Assembly: GCA_030446715.1 (NCBI GenBank)
Contig: JAUJMU010000001.1
Location: forward strand, 287,297 to 351,296
DNA length: 64,000 nt
Source: Cytophagales bacterium
GTDB lineage: Bacteria > Bacteroidota > Bacteroidia > Cytophagales > 172606-1
Reading direction: 5' to 3'
Below, piece after piece: positions 59,807 to 64,000 of the stretch. The notes under the pieces were generated by a model that searched no databases, was not told the origin of the DNA, and was given only the letters and a program-made list of their open reading frames with translations. The translations under genes and the position numbers were made by a program. Position 1 is the stretch's first letter. Every line of letters begins with the position of its first letter.

Positions 59807-60648
59807 ATGTTTTTCCGAAAAGGAACCTGTATGCTGTTGCTGGGCCTGCTGGTAGCCTGCACCCAAAGCCGGGAAAAAAATGCGGCTACTGACCTCGATA
59901 CCGGTAGTGTGGCAAATGACACCATTGCGGTGTTACCCGATTCGGCCCGGAACGGGAGCATGACCGCCAATACCCTGACCGAGCAGGAACGGGCCGAAGG
60001 CTGGAAGCTGCTCTTCGACGGCACCACCACCAACGGCTGGCGGGGCGCTTACATGGACAAATTCCCTACCGGCGGCTGGCTGGTTGAAAATGGCACCATT
60101 GGCCCGGTAGAGTCGGGTGGCGCTGAGTCAAGAAACGGCGGTGACATTGTAACCGTGGAGGAATACGATAACTTCGACCTCAAATTTGAGTTCATGCTGA
60201 CTGACAGCGCCAACAGCGGCGTCAAGTATTTTGTGGTGGAGCAGCAACCCAAGCCCAAGGGATCAGCCTTCGGACTCGAGTATCAGGTGCTGGACGACGA
60301 TAAGCACCCCGACGCCAAGGCCGCGACGGCAACCGCACTGTTGGCTCACTCTACGACCTGATTCCGGCAAAAAATAAAATGGCAAAGTCAATCGGGCAGT
60401 GGAACGAAGGCCGCGTACTGGTGCAGGGCAACCGGGTGGAGCACTGGCTGAACGGCAGGAAGGTGGTAGAATACGAACGCGGCAGTGAAAACTACCGCAA
60501 TCTGGTTGGCGCGAGTAAATATGCTGCTCCCGGGTACAACGCCAACGGCCGGTTTGGCGAAGCTGCCAGAGGCCATATTCTGCTGCAGGACCACGGTGAC
60601 CGGGTCATGTTCCGGAATATCAGGATTAAAACCTTGCCTAAAGCCTAG
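59807..60648 (+). pseudogene. Frameshifted DUF1080 (3-keto-disaccharide hydrolase family) lipoprotein
   Basis: The first part (59807-60361) has a lipobox ([11 protein letters not shown]) and the DUF1080 start [16 protein letters not shown], running to [14 protein letters not shown]. The frame then slips and ends in unrelated residues. In the next frame [19 protein letters not shown] continues to IGQWNEGRVLVQGNRVEHWL and HGDRVMFRNIRIKTLPKA. The break lies near 60317-60322 (CCAAGGCCGC). One missing base, most simply a G in AAGGGCC, would restore 280 residues, a normal length. DUF1080 proteins cleave or beta-eliminate 3-keto-glycosides. It is either a real inactivation or a base-calling error. 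Confidence 0.85.
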
Positions 60649-60651
60649 CGG

Positions 60652-60752
60652 AAAATGCTCAATGCTCAATGATGAATGACAAATGAAAGGAATGCAGAAA
60701 GCAAAGCAATGACCTGGTCTGATACATTGAGCGTTGAACATTTAAAATTCAC
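60652..60752. repeat. Family-B inverted-repeat element after the DUF1080 gene
   Basis: The left end AAAATGCTCAATGCTCAATG and right end CATTGAGCGTTGAACATTT are imperfect inverse repeats separated by about 55 bp. The left end lies 3-5 bp from the preceding stop codon, as in the copies at 7294 and 14704. Confidence 0.6.
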
Positions 60753-60841
60753 CTGAGTCTTTTTGTTCTTGATTTGGATTTATCCAAGTCTTACTTTTAT
60801 AATTCTGTTCTTAATTACCTAAATTCTAAAATAGTTCAATC

Positions 60842-62190
60842 ATGGAGAACACCAATAACTCCCGCAGGGATTTCTTTAAGAAAGCCACTCTGGGCGGCGC
60901 AGGTCTGGCAATGGGCATGAATGCGTCCAGCTACGCCCGCATCATCGGCGCCAATGACCGTGTCCGCGTAGGCATTGTCGGCTTTTCGGACCGTTTCAGA
61001 AGTTCACTGCTGCCCAGCTTTATGGACCACGCCAAAGGCATGAACTTCGAAATCGTGGCTGTGTCTGACATCTGGAGCCGCCGCCGCGACGAAGCCGAAG
61101 CGCACCTGAAGGAAAAAAGGCTGGTTGCCAAAGAAGTTCTTCAAGGCCCGCAACAACGACGAACTGTACGAAAAGAAACTCACTGATGCCGTAATCATCA
61201 GTACGGCTGATTTTCAGCATGCCCTGCACCTTGCCGATGCCGTACGGGCCGGACAGGACGTGTACGTGGAGAAGCCATTTGCTGAATCAATGGAAGATGC
61301 CCGCATTGCCCTGAAAGCCGTGGAAGAAACCGGCAAGATCGTGCAGGTAGGTTCACAACGGCGCAGTGCCCCCAATTACCACGCGGCCAATCAATTCATC
61401 AGAGATGGTAAATTTGGCGACATCACCATGGTGGAAATGACCTGGAACGTAAACCAGCCTGGCCGCTGGCGCCGCCCCAAGCTGGTCGCCGAAATCCGCC
61501 GCGAAGATGTGGACTGGGACCGTTACATCATCGGCAACCGGCCCAAAGAGGATTGGGATCCCGCGCAAATACCTGGAATACCGCCTCTTTTACCCGTATT
61601 CCTCGGGTATCCCCGGCCAGTGGATGTCGCACCAGATCGACACCGTACACTGGTTCTCCGGTTACGACCATCCGCGCAGCGTATCTGCCAATGGCGGCGT
61701 ATACGTATGGAAAGACGGCCGTACCAATGCCGATACCTTTACTGCTGTATTCGATTACGGTCCTGATAACGACAAAAACAAAGGCTTTCAGGTGGTGTAC
61801 CACTCACGTATGCACAACGGCGCCGGCGGAACCAAGGAGTACTACTACTCCAACGGCGGTATGCTCAACCTCGACACCAACAAAATCACTCCGGAAGGTG
61901 GCCTGACCGAAAAGATGGCCGCTGAGATGGGCATGAAGGCAAACATGCTCCCTACCATGAACCTGTCGGACGTAATCAAGGTCGAAACCTCCGCCAATAC
62001 CGGTGCCGACCCGATGACATCTCTGCACATGCGCAACTGGCTGGAATGCGTACGGAGCCGCAAGGAGCCCAATGCACCGGCTAAAGTAGGTTACAACCAC
62101 TCCGTTGCCAATATCATGGCCACCACCGCCATGCATACGGGCAAGCGGGTAACCTTCGACTCCAAGAAGCAGGATATTGCAATGGGCTGA
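60842..62190 (+). pseudogene. Doubly frameshifted Tat-exported Gfo/Idh/MocA oxidoreductase
   Basis: Residues begin MENTNNSRRDFFKKATLGGA, a twin-arginine signal, then the NAD-binding RVRVGIVGFSDRF. The frame breaks in a run of six A (61113-61118) and resumes as KARNNDELYEKKLTDAVIIS and YVEKPFAESMEDA. It breaks again at CCC (61560-61562) and resumes as RKYLEYRLFYPYSSGIPGQW through to DSKKQDIAMG. Each break is repaired by removing one base, giving 448 residues. Such enzymes oxidise sugar C3 hydroxyls or use tightly bound NAD. The homopolymer indels suggest sequencing error or recent decay. Confidence 0.88.
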
Positions 62191-62199
62191 TTGCCTCCC

Positions 62200-62240
62200 A
62201 AACCCGGAAGGCCTGCCCAAACCTTCCGGGTTTATTTTTC
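62200..62240 (+). terminator. Terminator/palindromic repeat after the oxidoreductase gene
   Basis: Arms AAACCCGGAAGG and its exact inverse with a 10-nt loop are followed by TTTATTTTT. The arm sequence recurs at 15812-15847, so it is both terminator-like and a member of a repeat family. Confidence 0.8.
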
Positions 62241-62256
62241 TCAATCCGATATTTTT

Positions 62257-63309
62257 ATGAAAAAAGTTCTTTTATCGCTGACGGCGCTGCTCGTAGCCCT
62301 TACTATGAGCCAAGCTCAGGAGAAAGCTGCCACCGACCGCATTCAGCTCCGGCATGATGAAGCCGGCAAGCGGGTAGATGTTACCATCGACGGCAAACCA
62401 TTCACCTCTTATATATACCCCGGCCCCGATGTAATCAAAAAGCCGGTGCTTAACCCGATCCGGACGGCACAGGGTACGGCTATTACCCGGGGTTATCCGC
62501 TGGAGCCACGGGCCGGTGAACGCGTAGACCACCCGCACCACGTGGGCATGTGGCTGAACTACGGTGATGTAAACGGCCACGACTTCTGGAACAACTCCAA
62601 CGACGTAGGCGACCATCCGGGGCCTTTCGGTACCATTGTACACCGCAGCATTAAAACCATGAAGGGCGGCAAAGACCGCGGTGAACTGACCATTACTGCT
62701 GACTGGCTGGACAAGGATAACAAGCCTATGCTGCAGGAAACCACTACCTTTCATTTCAGCGGCAGCGGCAGCCAGCGGACCATTGACCGCATCACGACGC
62801 TGAAAGCTTTGAATGAGGATGTGCATTTTAAAGACAATAAGGAGGGCATGGTGGCGATCCGGGTGCGCCGGGAGCTTGAGCACCCTGCCAGCAAACCCGA
62901 AGTGTTTACCGACGCCAGCGGCAAGGCTACCGCCGTACCCACCATGAACAATGAAGGGGTAAGCGGACACTACCGCAGCAGCGAAGGCGTGGAAGGAGAA
63001 GACGTGTGGGGCAAGCGGGCCAAATGGATGAACCTCAGCGGAAAAGTCGGCGATGAAAAAATTTCGGTAGCTATTCTGGACCATCCGCAGAATGTGGGCT
63101 ATCCCACTTACTGGCACTCCAGAGGATACGGCCTGTATGCGGCCAATACGCTTGGCTGGAAAGCCATGAGCAACGGCAAGGAAGAACTGAACTACAAACT
63201 GCCTGCCGGTAAATCGGTCACCTTCCGTTACCGGGTGGTGGTTACGTCCGGTGAAGCCGCCGACAACCAACTGAATGCCGAAGCCGACAAGTTTGCTGCA
63301 GTGAAGTAG
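62257..63309 (+). CDS. Exported DUF6807 (PmoA-named) protein
   Basis: From ATG 62257 (MKKVLLSLTALLVALTMSQA) the product is 350 residues with a signal peptide. The body carries GKPFTSYIYPGPDVIKKPVL, HPHHVGMWLNYGDVNGHDFW and ISVAILDHPQNVGYPTYWHS, typical of the DUF6807 family, often labelled PmoA although it is not the methane enzyme. Conserved His/Asp residues in HPHHVG suggest a metal or sugar site. DUF6807 genes often sit beside Gfo/Idh/MocA and DUF1080 genes, as here. Function is not established. Confidence 0.88.
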   Translation: MKKVLLSLTALLVALTMSQAQEKAATDRIQLRHDEAGKRVDVTIDGKPFTSYIYPGPDVIKKPVLNPIRTAQGTAITRGYPLEPRAGERVDHPHHVGMWLNYGDVNGHDFWNNSNDVGDHPGPFGTIVHRSIKTMKGGKDRGELTITADWLDKDNKPMLQETTTFHFSGSGSQRTIDRITTLKALNEDVHFKDNKEGMVAIRVRRELEHPASKPEVFTDASGKATAVPTMNNEGVSGHYRSSEGVEGEDVWGKRAKWMNLSGKVGDEKISVAILDHPQNVGYPTYWHSRGYGLYAANTLGWKAMSNGKEELNYKLPAGKSVTFRYRVVVTSGEAADNQLNAEADKFAAVK

Positions 63310-63391
63310 GGAGATGGGAGACGTAAGACAGGAGACTGCTGATACCACCTGTGCTCCGAAATGAAAAGATTCTTCCGGCTAAACCGGCTAT

Positions 63392-63430
63392 AAAGAAAAA
63401 AACCTGCCCGAAAGGCAGGTTTTTTTCTTT
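63392..63430. terminator. Bidirectional terminator between the DUF6807 gene and ahpC
   Basis: The stem AAAGAAAAAAACCTGCC pairs with its inverse around a 5-nt loop, giving A and T tracts on both sides. It can end both converging transcripts. Confidence 0.9.
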
Positions 63431-63461
63431 GATCTAAGTTCTTATATCTAACATCTCCCAT

Positions 63462-64000
63462 CTACTTCGACAGGTAAGCCGCTACTCCCTCGCGGGTAGC
63501 CGGCATGGCTTCCTTGCCTTCTTCCCAGTTGGCGGGGCAAACTTCGCCGTGCTTCTCCACGTACTGCAGGGAATCTACCATGCGGATGGCCTCGTCGATG
63601 TTGCGGCCCAGCGGCAGGTCGTTGATCACGTAGTGGCGGATCAGACCTTCCTTGTCAATCAGGAAAGTACCGCGGTAGGCAACCGGTACGCCTTCAAACA
63701 CCAGCTGACCATCTTCGTTGTAGCCGTATTTACCGGCCAGCACCCCGTAATTATAGGCAATTGTTTTGGCTACGTCGGCCACCAGCGGATACGTAACTCC
63801 TTCGATGCCGCCCCGGTCCTTAGGGGTACTCAGCCACGCCAGGTGCGTATTTTCGGTATCCGTAGAGCAACCCACCACGGCTACGCCGCGCTGCTCAAAC
63901 CGGGCAAGTTTCTCCTGAAAAGCCAGAATTTCGGTGGGGCAAACGAAAGTAAAATCTTTGGGATAGAAGAAGAACACTACGTGTTTCTTCCCGATGTACT
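63462..64000 (-). CDS. ahpC: Peroxiredoxin AhpC-type (2-Cys), 5' end outside the window
   Basis: The gene runs off the right edge: in-frame codons continue upstream of the first ATG as YIGKKHVVFFFYPKDF, so the visible Met is internal. The peroxidatic Cys is in DFTFVCPTEI and the resolving Cys in HGEVCPANW near the C-terminus, as in typical 2-Cys peroxiredoxins that reduce H2O2 and organic peroxides. The C-terminus is EGVAAYLSK. It converges on the DUF6807 gene with a shared terminator. Confidence 0.94.
   Translation of the reverse strand, partial: YIGKKHVVFFFYPKDFTFVCPTEILAFQEKLARFEQRGVAVVGCSTDTENTHLAWLSTPKDRGGIEGVTYPLVADVAKTIAYNYGVLAGKYGYNEDGQLVFEGVPVAYRGTFLIDKEGLIRHYVINDLPLGRNIDEAIRMVDSLQYVEKHGEVCPANWEEGKEAMPATREGVAAYLSK

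Noticed and set aside
61107-61125. A AAA AAG as a programmed -1 frameshift site in the oxidoreductase gene
   Set aside because: The downstream conserved frame needs a +1 (or -2) shift, not -1. A second break 450 bp later also needs repair, so a one-base insertion explains the data better.
1-64000. tRNA, rRNA or CRISPR features
   Set aside because: I looked through the intergenic stretches for TPsiC-loop patterns, rRNA cores and regularly spaced repeats and found none that I could support.

Overview
The window looks like chromosome of a Bacteroidota bacterium, most likely order Cytophagales. Supporting signs are the gliding lipoprotein GldD, a SusC/SusD pair with an ECF sigma factor and FecR, a LytS/LytTR pair, a fused alpha-beta 2-oxoacid dehydrogenase E1, a bacilliredoxin-like YtxJ, promoters of the TTTG / TAnnTTTG type, and few Shine-Dalgarno sequences. 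G+C is fairly high by eye, with one clearly AT-rich patch (about 31.1-32.4 kb). I found no rRNA, tRNA, CRISPR array or complete insertion sequence.

Layout. 0-8.2 kb (minus strand): plsY, a giant exported protein of unknown function joined to prmA, a small probable knotted-fold protein, and tpiA. 8.4-12.3 kb: a lone IS1 InsA-like protein, a LytS/LytTR pair followed by a lipoprotein with three starch-binding-like domains, and a DUF4082-like lipoprotein. 12.6-20.7 kb: recG, gldD, a 50-residue membrane protein with a textbook promoter, a fused E1, two lysine-rich exported proteins (one reframed by a 55-bp tandem duplication), ytxJ and sdaA. 20.7-30.9 kb: a small membrane protein, a disrupted mazG, a thioredoxin-like protein, asnB, a DinB-like protein, an ABC ATPase, a membrane/TPR protein and gatC. 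31.1-32.4 kb is an AT-rich accessory patch holding a lipoprotein, an attC-like palindromic element and a PemK-type toxin-antitoxin pair. 32.4-42.9 kb holds lipid, redox, RNA-modification, transport and glycosyltransferase genes. 42.9-49.5 kb carries sucA-odhB (2-oxoglutarate dehydrogenase) diverging from guaB. 49.8-51.3 kb encodes a duplicated DUF4394 lipoprotein with signs of gene conversion.

The most coherent accessory system is 51.5-63.3 kb. It runs from ECF sigma factor, FecR anti-sigma and SusC with an STN domain to SusD, a Tat-exported xylose-isomerase-like TIM barrel, a DUF1080 (3-keto-disaccharide hydrolase family) lipoprotein, a Tat-exported Gfo/Idh/MocA oxidoreductase and a DUF6807 protein. 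This gene set suggests uptake of a glycoside followed by oxidative (3-keto) cleavage rather than classical glycoside hydrolysis. The DUF1080 gene carries one frameshift and the oxidoreductase gene two, all in short homopolymers, so the locus is either decaying or mis-sequenced.

Intergenic DNA is rich in short inverted-repeat elements. At least two families recur: one with AGCTGCGCA-type ends, and one with ends built from the heptamer TGCTCAA. Several elements sit directly against stop codons. The window ends inside a minus-strand peroxiredoxin (ahpC) gene.
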